Positions 42,564 through 55,482 of a DNA stretch of 64,000 nt are shown piece after piece (within the stretch, counting starts at the first letter, position 1; every line of letters begins with the position of its first letter). The DNA comes from Mesocentrotus franciscanus (taxonomy: Eukaryota; Echinodermata; Echinoidea; Camarodonta; Strongylocentrotidae): the NCBI GenBank assembly GCA_037976565.1, contig CP137682.1, positions 26,871,714 to 26,935,713 of the forward strand, read 5' to 3'. A program made the translations under genes and the position numbers. The notes under the pieces are model-generated. The model saw only the letters and a list, made by a program, of their open reading frames with translations, made no database searches and had not been told where the DNA came from.

Positions 42564-45366
42564 CTGCATTGGAATAGGGAGGGGGAGAAGAGAACAATAT
42601 TATTCTAGATAACTTAGCCATTGAAATATCCTATTTATTTATCCTCCTAGTTTGCTACTATTACTCTACCTGTATACCTTACAAACATTGCTCTCCATTA
42701 AAACTCACTTTTCTTTCCCCAGGGGGTTTGAATAGTTCTAGATGATTTGGCCTTGTAATGTCCTGTAGCATCTATTAGTTTGCACAGCTACAATTCTACT
42801 TTATACATCTAACTCTTCAACCTAACTCACATTTCTTTCTCCAGGAGAGTCTGGATGATTCTCGCTGACTTGGCCATGGTGATGTCCTGTTTGTTACAAG
42901 CTATAACAAATGGGGTGCTGAGGTTGGTGGTTGTTGAATCACTCAGGAGCGTGTAGAGGAACTCGGCCACCTCCTTCACTTCCTTCTGTATGCTTGAACT
43001 ATCCACCAGGAAAACTACTCCCCTACAAATAAAATTAAAAGGTAATCAGTCATGGATGGTTTATTTGATGAGACTGCTAAGAAAGCAAGTATATATGCTA
43101 GACAAGCACCGTGGAGAATCAGTTAATTTAAATCCTATCATATGGACTTGATAATGAAGATAAAGTATCGACTTGGTTTAGAACCTGGGACCTCCCAGTT
43201 ACAAGACCATTGCTCTACCACTGAGCCATCACACTTCTTTTGAATCATCAGACCCCCTTAAAGCAAGTCAAGTCAAAGCACTCATCTCGTGAGCCTTAGA
43301 AGGATTTTAATACAGAGTTTAATACTTACAATACAGAGTAAACACTCTACTGACCCAAATTGATGATCCTCTCACTCTTCAAATTGATCCTACTTCAGTT
43401 ACCAAAATTCAACTTTTTGGTATACTACAATAGCAAAATATACACGAACACCATATATGCAACTTAAAAACAAACCAAAAAAGTCCTCTACTGCGGCAAT
43501 ATCTAAATCTAAATGCGAATTTGCCTAAGAAAAAATACAGCTCTCTTGAAATTTACCTTGCTTGGGTCTTGAATCGATTCCAGAACTGTATCCTTTGTCT
43601 GTCATTGCCAGGGATGTCAACGACCTCTAGTAGCATTGACCTTTGACCTGTGACCCGATATGGCCCAGCATTCTCCTTGATTGATGTGTAGCTTTCTATG
43701 GCCTTTTTATGGACAAGCTGAAAAGAGAGAGTCAAGATGGTTAAAATCTATTCATTCATTCATCTATTTCTCAACTCATTTCAAACTGATTTCCATGAAA
43801 AAAATGAAAAAACAAAAACATAAAAGCATACAATGTATTACATAAATAGACAATATCATGTTCTTACACCAACTATATTGCAATTTTAGTAAATATGTCT
43901 GACAATATAACCCAGATATTAAATTGAAAATAAAAATCTAATAAAAAAGAGAATCTTAAAATGTTGTAAAGGCCTTGCTTGGTACATCCTTTGATAATCA
44001 AACACTAAAACGGATAAAAAGATGTTCTCAAAGAAAGAAAAAAAGAATAATAACGGTAAAAGGTATGTCCAGCTTCCAACTTCTGTTTGTAAATAACAAT
44101 GCTTTGCTGATTGATATCTTATGATTCCACAATTTCATGACCTACCCTGCTGTACAGGAGAGTCTTTCCAGATTCACAGAGACCAAGCACAAGGACAGAA
44201 CGACGGTTGTTTCGACTTCCTCTGAACAATCTCAGCAAGACTGCAAATAGAAGCAAACAAAAAAGGAGGAAATCTAAACAAATGTTGCTTAATATTACAC
44301 CAAGCCAAAAACATACCATTTCATGCAAGCTTCTATTACTAATAAAATCTAAGTAACATGAATTACAAATGTGACTCACTCACTGATTAATTATTATCAA
44401 TGTTAATGCCCCAAGGCCCCCAATTCTGGGTTTAAAAAAGTAACAAACAGTATGAATTGATGGGGGGCTGGGCGTACAGACACTTAAACAAACATTAAAG
44501 CTTTCTCTTCTGCCTTCAGAATGAACAAAAAATATTAATCAAATAGCAATGAGTTGACCATTGTGAATATGTTTCCTTTATACAGTCAAACCTGCTTTAG
44601 TGACCACCTGTCTACAAAGACCACATTTTTTGTTTCCCTTGAAAATGGTTTCTCATTGAAACATGTATTAAAGGAACCTGTCTACAAAGACCACTTTTTG
44701 TGTTTCCCTTGGCCTGGGTGGTCGCTATAGACAGGTTTGACTGTAATATTGTCCAACATAATTGTCTTAGAAATATTGACCGTGTGGACATGTCAGATTC
44801 TACAATCACATAGACTAGATTCACTAGTATGTCATAGACGCGGTATGACTATGAGCAGCAAATTGTTTCTTGCAAAACTCTACGAGTACGAGCATTTTTA
44901 TTTCATAACCATTAAAATAAAATAAGGCGCTAATTCAGAATCATAGCTATACTTTGAAGTATAAAGATTTTGATGGCATTCTGAAAAGAAGTTTATCTTT
45001 CAAATTTTCATTTTACACTGAAGTGACTGATCTTTGTCATTGGTTTTAAAGGAGCTCTGGACCCGCTTCTTTCGGCATGCGCGTTATAATACAATTTGCA
45101 TATACTTCTCGCTCAATCCATACACACGACAAAACATGTACAAATACAACTGCCACACGGAAGCTTGGCATATGTCGGGTAGGTGATTTTAAATTCAAAA
45201 TATTCACTCATGTAATTAACTCATTCTTTTTAAACTCACCTATTGTGAAAAGGATGACAATAACTGCCACAGCAACTCCCAAGATAACAGGATCTTGCTT
45301 GGAAACCTCCGATTTAACATTCTCAAAATACCCTTGTAACACGTCAACACCGCTTGCAGCCGACAT
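42350..45366 (-). CDS. SRPRB: Signal recognition particle receptor subunit beta
   Basis: Five exons read from right to left: 45240-45366, 44146-44240, 43557-43717, 42831-43022, 42350-42563. They join in frame to 262 residues (human about 271). SR-beta is the ER-membrane GTPase that anchors the SRP receptor and docks ribosome-SRP complexes at the translocon. One N-terminal membrane helix (residues about 27-42) precedes the GTPase domain. Visible GTPase motifs are the P-loop GLCESGKT (62-69), DIPG (108-111, the SR-beta form of the G3 box), NKQD (171-174) and CSAKG (238-242). The gene ends TVTEWISNLV. It converges with SLC12A9, with about 5.6 kb between the stops, and is followed upstream by SFT2D3 on the same strand. 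Confidence 0.96.
42831..43022 (-). CDS. SRPRB: SRPRB exon 4, G4 box
   Basis: Acceptor ...atttgtag; donor AAAT|GTGAGT; 192 bases, phase 2 to 2. Encodes GVVFLVDSSSIQKEVKEVAE then PFVIACNKQDITMAKSARII, closely matching vertebrate SR-beta. Confidence 0.96.
43160..43236 (-). mobile_element. tRNA-derived SINE head, minus strand
   Basis: Reading right to left: gatggctcagtggtagagca, then cttgtaactgggaggtccca and ggttctaaacc. Same family as 59000-59216; box B has two changes. In SRPRB intron 3. Confidence 0.7.
43557..43717 (-). CDS. SRPRB: SRPRB exon 3, G3 box
   Basis: Acceptor ...cttttcag; donor CAAG|GTAAAT; 161 bases, phase 0 to 2. Encodes LVHKKAIESYTSIKENAGPY, then LLEVVDIPGNDRQRIQFWNR. The Thr-Ser of YTSI corresponds to the switch I region. 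Confidence 0.95.
44146..44240 (-). CDS. SRPRB: SRPRB exon 2, P-loop
   Basis: Acceptor ...tatttgcag; donor CAGG|GTAGGT; 95 bases, phase 1 to 0. Encodes LLRLFRGSRNNRRSVLVLGL then CESGKTLLYSR. Gly-Lys-Thr of the nucleotide-binding loop is intact. Confidence 0.95.
44583..44743. mobile_element. Tc1/mariner-like MITE (CAGTCAAA family)
   Basis: 161 bp, TA-flanked, in the first intron of SRPRB; closely similar to the 30371 and 37290 copies. Confidence 0.85.
45240..45366 (-). CDS. SRPRB: SRPRB exon 1 (start codon)
   Basis: ATG at 45366-45364; encodes MSAASGVDVLQGYFENVKSE and the hydrophobic anchor ILGVAVAVIVILFTI. Donor ATAG|GTGAGT, phase 1. Confidence 0.92.
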
Positions 45367-47866
45367 ATTGGCAAATGCTGCCAACTACGTTTATCTCAAG
45401 TTAACCAATTTTGTTCCCCCATTATTTAATACTACAGTTCTTTCTTTCATTTCTTCGTATTTTTATTTCTTTTACTTGCTTGCTTTCTCTTTCTTTCTTT
45501 CTGTCTCTTTTTTCCCTCCTGCCTTGCTTTTTTCCCCTTTTTTTTCTCTTTTCCCCCCTTTCTTTCTTTCTTTCTCTTTCTTTCTTTCATTCTTTCTTTC
45601 TCTTTCTTTCTTTCTTTCTCTTTCTTTCATTCTTTCTTTCTCTCTTTTTTCTTTCATTCTTTACTGTTTTAGCTCATATTATTTTGATCCAAAGAAAAGG
45701 TACAATATTTAATGAAACAGATTAACATCAAGGGTGGATCCAGGATTTCCCGAAAGGGGAGGGTGGGGTGAAATGTACAAAATTGTGAGCGCAAAGCCTT
45801 TACAGCGTCGGGTCTTAAGATGCTCTATGGTACGTCGGAGGCATTTTTAAATGACTGGCATAAATTGAGCATAGATAAGGGATAAATGCCTCCTGTACAA
45901 AAAAAAATCATCAGAATTGTGCTTCCCCTTACAAAATCTTGGATCTGCCCCTGGTTGTAATCACATAAATATCACATCAGCACTTTATAATCAACTCTAT
46001 CCATGCAATCGAAACCGGGCTGACCAGATTAAACGTTTAAAAAACAGAAATACGAAGTTGAAAACCATCTAGAGACTCCTAATAAATTGCGATACTGGTT
46101 AATTAATTATATTTCAACAATTTTTTAATTTCAGTTTCTTTACGGATAACTGAATTTTCTTATATTATAACGAAGATATGGCGTATATATTCAGTACTGA
46201 ATGAACGCCATAAAACTACTAACAACAACAACAACAACTATAATCAACTCTATCCTCAAAACACATGGACATTGGGCAAGCAAGAGATCAAAGTTGACAA
46301 AAAACGCTTAAAATGAATTTTAACAAACTACTGCATTATCAAGATTTTAATCTTCTCTTTTACATGCAAAGTATATACAGATAGCCACAGTCACAAACAG
46401 ATATTTTTGCCCATCCTCAATTTGGTCTACACTAGACGCTATGCACATGTAGAACACATAACATAAAATGTGGATTCATATTTGTTTGTTTGTTTTAGGA
46501 TGATCTTGAATTGACATATGTTGCAAACACTTGAAAACCGTATGTTATTATTAATGTTATCACATGTATCTTTAAAAGTGGACATGTCATTTGAGAATTG
46601 ATTAAATAATTGAACATGAAGAATTAACACTTCCTATGGAGTTAATTTCTTTATCAATTAGTGTTTTCAGGCTAACCTTTCATCCCAGAACAGTCTGAAC
46701 TGATTGTTTTATTGTCTATCACATGGGCTGCTAATGACTGGATTTGATCATTGAACTCTATAAAATGAATTCAATATAATACATATATTAACAAAAACAT
46801 ATACAACAAACAATATTTTCTGTTGATAAATTTTTCAAGAATCATTCCAAGAAGTACTTTTACAATAGAAAACAAATTATGAATATAAGTTCATTCATAA
46901 CACTGCACATATTTCAGCTTTGTTACAGCTTCATTGATGCACAATAAGAAACTGGATTTGTTGTAGAACTTTTCAAGGCTGATTCCAAGAATGAATGTCA
47001 CATTTACAAAAGAACACATATGAATGACTTGCCGTTCAAGCTCCTAACTTGGGCCTCATCGTCTGATATCAGTACTGGGTCATCCCAGTCACCACACCAC
47101 ATACATGTAGGTCTATATTCAGTTTTAAATAAAATAAAAAGGGTCCATGGTGACAAGGCCCTCTATATGTTGCACTCTGTATTCTGGCCCACGGCCCTGT
47201 TTCATCAAACTTGTTATCAATGACAAGTTACAATGGCTGTTATAAGCTACTGAAATTGTGGCATTTGATTGGCAGAGAGCAAATTTGTCATAGAAATTTA
47301 GCATTTGTTATTGATAGCAAGTGTTATGAAACAGGGCCCTGATCTGCTCACAAAATGGAGCAGTGATGTCATCCTTCTGATCATGCTTTGTTTCCTCTCG
47401 TTTTCAATTTGTTAGCAATAATAACGACTGCTTTTCATAAACAAATGTAGCACCTTCCAAGGTATAACTAACTGATCAAAACACTTGACGGTGAACTGTT
47501 ACCCCGGCAATCAGATTCAATAAGAATTCTGCACATACAGTGTTCACTCTCAAATCCATTTGGAGCATTCCAGCCATCCCCATTTCACTGGTGCACACAT
47601 GCCAATCCAACTACAATGGCATTGCATCCCATCATGTACCTCAACCCCTAGATGGAGAGATGCAATGTATGAAATGCCTCGCCATACATGTAAGTGCCAT
47701 GTCGGTGCTTGAACCCACGACTTTCACAATCCCATTACAGTTATCAAACCACTCGACTCGGACACCTATACGCATCGCAAGATTTCACAAATCATCAGCA
47801 TAGTGGAGAGAGGTTCTTTGTTTCTTCAGTTCAGAGTGGTGTATCATGTCTTGAACCTTTGCTGGA
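45367..47866. other. Interval between SRPRB start and SFT2D3 stop
   Basis: 2.5 kb: SRPRB promoter side, a long CT-rich (CTTT)n polypyrimidine tract at about 45480-45660, a foldback element at 47193-47338 and a tRNA-like SINE remnant at about 47695-47765. No gene seen. Confidence 0.6.
47193..47338. mobile_element. Foldback MITE (GGCCCTGTTTCAT family)
   Basis: 146 bp with ends GGCCCTGTTTCATCAAAC and TATGAAACAGGGCC; a related end pair occurs at 58146 and 58769. Lies between SRPRB and SFT2D3. Confidence 0.75.
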
Positions 47867-47972
47867 TCAGACTGGTAATGAACTTGACACAGCTTTCCCT
47901 GCTATCGAGGTAAACACTTTGGTGAAAAACTTGAGTCCAGTCTGTCCTCCTGGAATGTAGCTCATGACATAC
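47867..47972 (-). CDS. SFT2D3: SFT2D3 last exon
   Basis: Acceptor ...ttattcacag; 106 bases to TGA at 47869-47867. Encodes WYVMSYIPGGQTGLKFFTKV and ends AVSSSLPV, like the vertebrate LPV ending. Confidence 0.92.
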
Positions 47973-50818
47973 CTGTGAATAAAACAAATAATATAGATAC
48001 AGAGATATTATGATAGTAATAATTGTGAAAAGAAGACAGCTATTGTGGTTTGAGCATATAACTAGATGGAAGAATAGCTTGGCAAACACCCTCTTGCAAG
48101 GAGGAACTGATGGGAGAAGAAAGAGGGGCAGACCAACTAGGACATGGACTGATCACATCAAGCAGTGGACTAAAATGTCATTTGAGCAGATAACTAGAAC
48201 AGATGAAGGCAGGAATTTATGGAGAACCTATGTTTAATGTCCCTTTCATTGTCGCCCCATCGGCCTCCAAGCTATGGGACATCAAGATAGATAGATAGAA
48301 TAATTGTTACACTGATATATAAATGTTTCTAAGCCAATTATGATTTTATTAAATCCATTATTCATTCTGCTGACACCATTTAATTCTATATAAAATCAAT
48401 TTTCCATCATTATTTTTAAAAATACCTTTCAACATAAAACTTGGAGAAAAGCACCTAGACTAGAGCAGCAACTCAATTCCGATGATTTATTCTGAGAGTT
48501 GACCACTACAACACTCTACATACAAATGTACAACATCATGATTTTTGATCAATAATAATAAACACTCACCATACTAAAGCAAACATTTGAAGAATTGCAA
48601 AAACTATTGTCATCAAGGTGACTTGTTTCTGAAGACAACAAAAAAAAAAGGAAAAAGAGTAGATAAACAGTATGATTCAATTCAATTCAATTCAAGTATG
48701 AATGAAACACTTTTGTTAACATATCATGACGCTAGCCCAAACTACTGTGACATCTAATGACTAGCCAGCTACATAATTGAATATACATACTGCATGAACT
48801 TACATGACCTTAAGGAAAACTACAAATATAGTATAAGTATTATGTCTAAATTTATTTGCTGGAGCATTTAAAAGTCTGGTGAAAACAATATAAAGTAAAT
48901 CAAGCCTGAAATAAACTTGTTAAAAGATGTGTTTTTTTTCTTCTCATTCCATAATTAAAAAACATGTCAGCCACAATCTACAGATACACATAATACTCAA
49001 ACTAGCTAACCCCTACCACCCCCATCCCCAAACACACATGCAAACGACTAATGATTGCCCGCAAATCAATGAAGGTTTCATGCATTTTGCATACAAGACA
49101 AGAAGAGGAAAATATCATAAACGTTTTGGCTACTGGTGCAGGTGTATTCAAGCACGTCATAGATCCATGATTTAAACAAAACTGAGAGGTTATACTCACT
49201 ATCATAGAGAAATAAAGCGTAGCAAACATTGTGCCAAAGTATGTCGCTGTAAAAGGTAATCTCTGTGCAGAACATAGATGTTTTAAATGATTCATAGGAC
49301 CCCACAGGAGAGAAAAGCTGCAAGGAATAAAAGATAAGAAACATACAAATTAAAACATTAAGAATATTCCCAAAATTTGATAATAATATTTCTTTCTTGT
49401 GGAGCATATAAAATTATGTACATCTGTATGCGCTTCCAAAAGAACCTTGGAAATTATTACCAGACTATAGCCCTGAGAACATACTCAAGCACTATATTAA
49501 TAATTTCCTATCCAGTAGCCATTAATCTGACCTAGGTCAAGAATGATAAAGGTAGATTAATGCAAAAGGACACTTGTACCATGCCATGACCTGGACCCAA
49601 CACCTTCGCATCTCCAATCAGGTGTTTTAACCACTTTACTATGACAACTCTACTAATACAAGGCAGTCTTCAAAATTCAGTGTTCCATTTGTTGCATGTA
49701 AAAGAGAAGGGTACTTTCTATCAGGGCGGGGGAGGGGGTACAATGTAGGGGGGCCTGTGCTTTCCCAATCCACTGCCACAACAATCTTACCTGCCGACGG
49801 AGAAGACACTTCCCAATGTGTAGAGAAGAGCAAACTTTCTAGGTTTGACAACGATGAGTGGAGCAAAGGTCCAGGCCAGGACAAAACAGAAAACACCTGC
49901 AGCAAGACACCCCATGAAACCAATGATCCTCTGTTGACGACTCTGTGTTCAAAGCAACAAGAAATATCAGTTACATTATGTATCTTTAAAAATGCAAAGT
50001 AATGAAGATGCATTAATTATAGAGGGGGAACTCTCAAGTTGAGCAATAGCCCATGAAAGAGATCACACCCACAAGACCAATAATGTTGGTCACCTAATCC
50101 CTCACTTAAGTTGTCAGCAAGCCAGAAAGACCAACAACGTTTAACAGTCTCAAGGGCTGTTAGTTGATTGGACTATAATAGTCTTGGGGAGTTCACAGCT
50201 ACATGTACGTACATCAGGGCAATGTATAATTAATTTCAGGATTTTCACACAATTGAAAAAATCCACATCACTGAGTTATGAACTTTTGAAAGACACAAAT
50301 CTCAAAGACCATGTGTGATACATACGAGCCAAGATGACTACAAGTAGCTTGCTTTACACTTGATTCAAACTGATTGAGATATGGGATTGCAGCATTGCAG
50401 GAAGTGGTTTGAAAGGACCAAAGCACATTTGCAAATTTGAATGTACATATTTCCTTATCAGGGAGAATTTGCCCTTGGTAAAAAAAAATTCTGAAGACCC
50501 CCCTACTTGATATAATTATTTAGCGCCAAAGCTGCTATACACTGCAATAAATCTTACCAAAGATGGACAGAATGGATCTTTTTCTGCTTGTGTAAACCAG
50601 CCGTTAGTGTCTCCTCCATCTTTGCTTTCTTTCGGTGTACCAGTCAGCAGACTTCCTGTTGCTTCCACATCATCGTGGCCATTCTTTGAACCTGAGAACC
50701 AGGATGTCATCGAGTTCATGGTGTTCTTTGCTCCAGATGACAAGGAACTGCTGGATTGGGAGAGGGACTTGGACGAGGTCGAAAGGTATGACTGGAGATC
50801 TGATTTCAAATCCGCCAT
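47867..50818 (-). CDS. SFT2D3: SFT2 domain-containing protein 3
   Basis: Five coding exons, right to left: 50558-50818, 49791-49942, 49200-49317, 48570-48628, 47867-47972. They join in frame to 231 residues (human about 215). SFT2-family proteins are small four-helix membrane proteins implicated in retrograde endosome-to-Golgi vesicle fusion. The N-terminus MADLKSDLQSYLSTSSKS and the C-terminal LPV match SFT2D3 rather than SFT2D1 or SFT2D2. A Ser-rich cytosolic region (residues 1-80) is followed by helices carrying GFMGCLAAGVFCFVLAW, KPRKFALLYTLGSVFSVGS, the diagnostic FSLLWGPMNHLKHLC, YFGTMFATLYFSMI and LMTIVFAILQMFALVW. The start is the ATG within CCATCATGGCGG; an in-frame upstream ATG exists at 50902 but the homologous protein begins at MADL. 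Confidence 0.93.
48013..48237 (+). mobile_element. LINE 3' remnant, end of reverse-transcriptase ORF
   Basis: Frame reads KRRQLLWFEHITRWKNSLAN then GGTDGRRKRGRPTRTWTDHI and ends RNLWRTYV. WFxHxxR...GxRxRGRPxxxWxDxIK is the characteristic C-terminal motif of many animal non-LTR elements. It sits in SFT2D3 intron 4, antisense to the gene, and is followed by a (gata)n run at about 48285-48300. Confidence 0.85.
48570..48628 (-). CDS. SFT2D3: SFT2D3 coding exon 4
   Basis: Acceptor ...ttgtcttcag; donor TATG|GTGAGT; 59 bases, phase 0 to 2. Encodes KQVTLMTIVFAILQMFALV, the last membrane helix. Too short to be found as an open frame alone; supported by the phase match and the family pattern. Confidence 0.9.
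49200..49317 (-). CDS. SFT2D3: SFT2D3 coding exon 3
   Basis: Acceptor ...ccttgcag; donor GATA|GTGAGT; 118 bases, phase 2 to 0. Encodes FSLLWGPMNHLKHLCSAQRL then PFTATYFGTMFATLYFSMI, the core SFT2 signature. Confidence 0.95.
49791..49942 (-). CDS. SFT2D3: SFT2D3 coding exon 2
   Basis: Acceptor ...tgaacacag; donor GCAG|GTAAGA; 152 bases, phase 0 to 2. Encodes SRQQRIIGFMGCLAAGVFCF then APLIVVKPRKFALLYTLGSV. Confidence 0.94.
50558..50818 (-). CDS. SFT2D3: SFT2D3 first coding exon
   Basis: ATG 50818-50816, 261 bases, donor TTTG|GTAAGA, phase 0. Encodes the Ser-rich N-terminal region and ends AEKDPFCPSL. The exon probably extends a little upstream as 5' UTR, perhaps to an acceptor ...aaattctgag near 50834. 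Confidence 0.92.
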
Positions 50819-51862
50819 GATGGATTCGATTCTCAGAATTTGAAGTGAAAAGAGACACTGCCTTGTTTTTTTCTTGATTCTTATATGCAACTGCAACTGC
50901 ACTATTTTAGATAATGCCAGGATTCCAGGAATACTCTTTTAAATAGATTTAACTTGAGTTTTAGCTGGAGATGATTCTCACTTTGCAAAAGTGTCAAATT
51001 TCTCTACCAATGTTCAAAACAAACTTGAAGCAAGGACTAAGGTCAATCTTACGACAAATTCACCGTCAGCTGGATACTCTATAGTGTGACTGTGAACAGA
51101 AAAAAGAAAAGAAGCATGATAAACCAATATCACTCCCTTCTTCTTGTTGTTTAAAAGAAAACACAACCTACATGTAAATAGCAAAGTTCTAATCTAAAGA
51201 TAGCAGATAAATCAGATAAGCAGACTAGTGAATGTTTGAACGAAATAATAATTGGACAAAATCTAACCCGATCGATCAGACTAAGTTTTGAAAGTTGTTG
51301 ATTCTTATCACAATAAATTTATACGTAAAATCATGACAATTTATAAGGTAAACTGTGGGAATTTCAAATGGGCTGAATCAGTACTATTGTAGTGTTTTCA
51401 TGTAACCGCCATTTTGCCTTTGTACTTTTTCTCATCAATTTTTTTGTCAACAACATTCTTGCCGTAGTTAAGGGATGCACCTGGTTCTCACATTCGTCGT
51501 AGCCATGGTTTGTTTTTCTTTTTTGACCAATCATGGCTTACCGAAAGTCCGTTCGCCACTTTAGCTAGTGGATTTTTCCGTTTCGCGGACACTTGCATTT
51601 TCCACCCTCACTTCGAGTACACATAGATAGAAGTCTTAGCTATGACAACAGTTTTACACCCGAACTTTCGCCACCACACACTTTCATTTATCGCGTGTTT
51701 AACTCATTTCGCGACGCGGTTATTTCCGACTACTTTTAATAGCGAAGGAGCTTTTTCGTTTCTTTTATAGCGAGCTGAGATTTTATCAACCTCGTACAAT
51801 TCTCCGCGACTAGTTTATTTCGCTACCTTTTGAAGCTACATTAGCGATTCTTCTCAACTCAC

Positions 51863-51925
51863 CCAGTCTTCATTTGTTTCCACAACGCTTGTGCTCGCCA
51901 GAGGCAGCCATCTTGTTTTCGCTAA
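51863..51925 (-). promoter_or_regulatory. Probable non-coding leader exon and core promoter of SFT2D3
   Basis: On the minus strand a stretch around 51925-51863 reads CAAGATGGCTGCC, a YY1-type initiator motif common at metazoan housekeeping starts. It then continues as a closed 13-codon upstream frame (MAASGEHKRCGNK, stop) to a strong donor ACTGG|GTGAGT at 51863. The next compatible acceptor would be close to the SFT2D3 ATG. The flanking 51500-52000 has more CG dinucleotides than the surroundings. The exact start is inferred. Confidence 0.5.
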
Positions 51926-52594
51926 TTTGTTTACTTTTTAAGCCGAGGCCTCCGGTATTTAGTAACATTAATTTATAGCGTGAATACAATAATTCGGAAT
52001 CCTGTTTCATCTAGAGTTTTTCTACTTCGGTTAAGAGGAAGTGGACTTGTTTACATTTTTACTCCAGTCATCTCAGATCTAGTTAATTAGGATTTCCGAT
52101 AGCGTTTGTGTATATAACATTGCTTGGGGACATTGCTTCATTTCGAACACTTTAGCTGAGCTACCCTACTTTAGTAGAAGTGTCGAGTTTTTATTTGTCC
52201 AGCCAACCTACACTTTTTCCACTGGTAGACTACTCCTGCTTGTCAGCATTTACAAGTAACCTACAGTTCTACTAGTGGTAAGTAAAAATCGCTCATTCAA
52301 AGATTTTTACACTATCAGTATCAATTGTGAATTGTGAATTATGAAATAAGCCACTGCTCATTCACTTATTTGTACGTAGATCTAGGCCTAGCGGTTTATT
52401 GCGACCAATGCCTGGCTATGGCTATGCCTGGGGGATTCTATTTCTCCGGAGTCGGACTTGTTCTATTTGTAGACTATAATTAAACACTCTGGTGTGTGTG
52501 TGTACGGCACTCGATGACCAGAGGCTTATTTCACGAGAAAGCTTTTTTTTTATTGCACAAAAAGTATATAGGTCTAGGCTACAGATTACAGTGC

Positions 52595-52636
52595 TGGTAG
52601 TGGTAGTGGTAGTGGTAGTGGTAGTGGTAGTGGTAT
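52595..52636. repeat. (GTGGTA)n microsatellite
   Basis: Seven units of gtggta in tandem. Confidence 0.9.
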
Positions 52637-55482
52637 GTGATGAGTGCACAGAGCTCTGTCGGAGTGTCTCATGCCATTGACATGGGTTTGTATGCACTCC
52701 TGCAGCTGCAGTGCAGTGCCAGTGGTTTGTATCTGATTCTGAATTCGAATACGAGTTACGACTCTACTAGTACTAGTCTTAAGCCTACGGCCGGATTAAC
52801 AGTAAGAATGCATTTATAATTTTATACTAGGGCTACATTACCATGCAGACTATCGTATTCTCTTGAAACAAATCCTCCGTAATACAGGATCAGGTCCATG
52901 CGAAAACCGAAGTCGAGAAAATCCAGAACGATGTCGATTTCGTAAAATTTCAAAACACTATAGACTACTTGCGAAAAGTTACACGTTCACGATCACAACT
53001 CAGCTTAGCAAACTAAGATTAGCACCAGACGGTGAGATTCATATTTTTCTTTGAAAATCTACAATAAGTATGAAAATTCGATCACAAATGCAATTCACTT
53101 CTTTATGCATTTTTTTTACTATTAGTACTGTTAATTCATAATTTTAATGCTATGTTTTAAGGAATAAATACACCGCAGCACATGATATCTAATTTTTATT
53201 TTATATGAGAAACTGTAAATAGACTAGTCTTCAAAATATAAACACGGATCAAAGATGTGCAATCCCCCATTTTCAGGAAGTAAAACTTTTTAGAAGTTTC
53301 CCTTAAATTTCATGAAGAATGAATACATCATGAAGGATCGACCCATGATGTCAGTATACTACAACATTCAACAAGAATCGTAATATCTAAATTATACTCG
53401 TCACTAACTTAGAAGGCGTGTTACTTTTAGATAGGCCCTATTTTAAATTTAAAAAATAGTCTATATATATTCTTATATATATTTTATTTTATTTTACAAT
53501 GTTATGGATATAACATGAGGGCCATGAACACTTGTAGGAATTTTGCCATTTTCTTTTTCTTTCATGTACTTTCTTTCTTCTTCTCGGTATAGGCCCTAAC
53601 TCACTCTTCTCAAATCTTTTGTTTTCAGAAGTAGCCCTTAAAGTTTAATATTTTATTCATAAAAGCTTGTCTCAAGTACAAATTTCCAGTCCATTCTCTC
53701 TCCCTCTCTTTCTCTTCCTCTCTCTCTCTCTACTATCCCTCGATCTCTGCATACCCCCTCTATCTCTCTCAGACCCCCCCCTTTTATTCTTTCTCTCTCT
53801 CTCTCGATCTCCCTCTCACATCTCTCTTGCTTTCAACCCTTCTCTCCATCACTTTTTTTAAAATATATTTCTGACTTCAGAAGGATACAGCTAGGATGTA
53901 CATTGAACCTCCTTCATCACCCTAGGGGAACATATCTCCCTACACATAATAAGCATACTGGTACAACATTGTGCAATGTGTTTCCTTTCAAACATAATGT
54001 ATTTTATAATCATTGGAAAAGGTGAGAGAAAAAATTCAAATACAGGTTCAACAATTAGTAGAGGAAGAACAATCATAACATGTTATAATCTGTTTCTCAT
54101 TTTCAAACAAGTACCGTACTGACAGTTTATTCAACTCTAAATCTAAGATTCCATTACACACACAAAATAAGAGTACCATCATCAAAAAGTAAGAAGTCTA
54201 AGACACCATAAGCAATTTCTTCCGGCAAAATCTGCATAATAATGATTTCAGGTGGGACATATTTCAAACTGTTGTATTTTCTTCATATGGGCATTATAAT
54301 AAATACCCAATGATAATACAGTCTAGTTCACGACTGTTTTACCATTATTTTAATACATATACATATAGCTGTTTGAGGACAGTGGTGATAATGTTTTTTT
54401 TACTTACTAGGTGATTGTGATATTGCTATTGAAATTAAGACCCCAATGCATTCGAAAAAAAAACCTTGAAACAATAATACGATAACAAGTAATAAAGATC
54501 TGTTTTGTTCTTCTTTAGATATTCACAATTTTTCTATATTTTCAGGTAAGGTATAATGGTGAATAGAACATTAAGATCTGAACTATGATAATTACTTTTT
54601 AAGGAAACCACACAACTAATTAGAATTCTTATGCAACTAAAAAATACAACAATCAACTTTTAAAAATGAAATTTACACAAATGCATTTGGAGTTCTTGTG
54701 AGGTTAAACTAAAATCTAAGAAATTAATTCCTTTGATTTTTTTTTAATTTGATCAACACTATGATTTATCTTAAGATAAAAAAACACACCAGTAATGAAT
54801 GAAACAGCTGCCAAAAAACACATCCACTTTGTGTACACACATATTATAAAGTACATGTGTATTCAATAACACTAAACAAACTGAAACATGTGTCTTTATT
54901 TTGCCCAAGCAATCTTGGGAAAAATATATATATATATTCATCAATAATATCACAATATAAACAATGAGCAATGTGGTTGTAATAAAAATCTCAAATAAGA
55001 ATCAATATTTACACATTTTTTAATAAACATAAATTTTACAACTACATACCGGTACATATAAATAAGATATAAAGTCAAACAAATGAAATTTTACATCAGT
55101 ACATAATAATATTCACTGAATTTTAAGAAACAACATTATTTCATCACAGCATTTCTTCAGGTAAAAAGGACAAGTGTAAAAACAACAAGTGAAATAATGG
55201 TCTACTTCCATTAGTGTTTGGTTTGATCATTTTAATACACTCGGTAAATGGGGAACAAAATCACTACCCGGTTACATGTACAAGTGACATGTACAAGTGA
55301 CATGTGTTATATATACTAATTCAGCTTGGTGTTTAATAGTGTAAATACTTCTTTGTCTAATATGGTTTATGGTATATGTACAGTTAACAATTAAATTATT
55401 CATACCCTTACCAAGTTTTGTTATTTCTTAAGTATGTGAAAAATTGTTTTTCCTTTTTTGTGTCTCTTGTGAATGTGACATA

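Noticed and set aside
43632..43652. DR1-like tgacctttgacct in SRPRB exon 3
   Set aside because: Lies wholly in well conserved coding sequence; most simply explained by the codons.
45077..45725. Overlapping frames of 211 and 104 codons rich in Phe/Ser
   Set aside because: They run antisense through SRPRB exon 1 and a (CTTT)n polypyrimidine tract; composition is that of the repeat.
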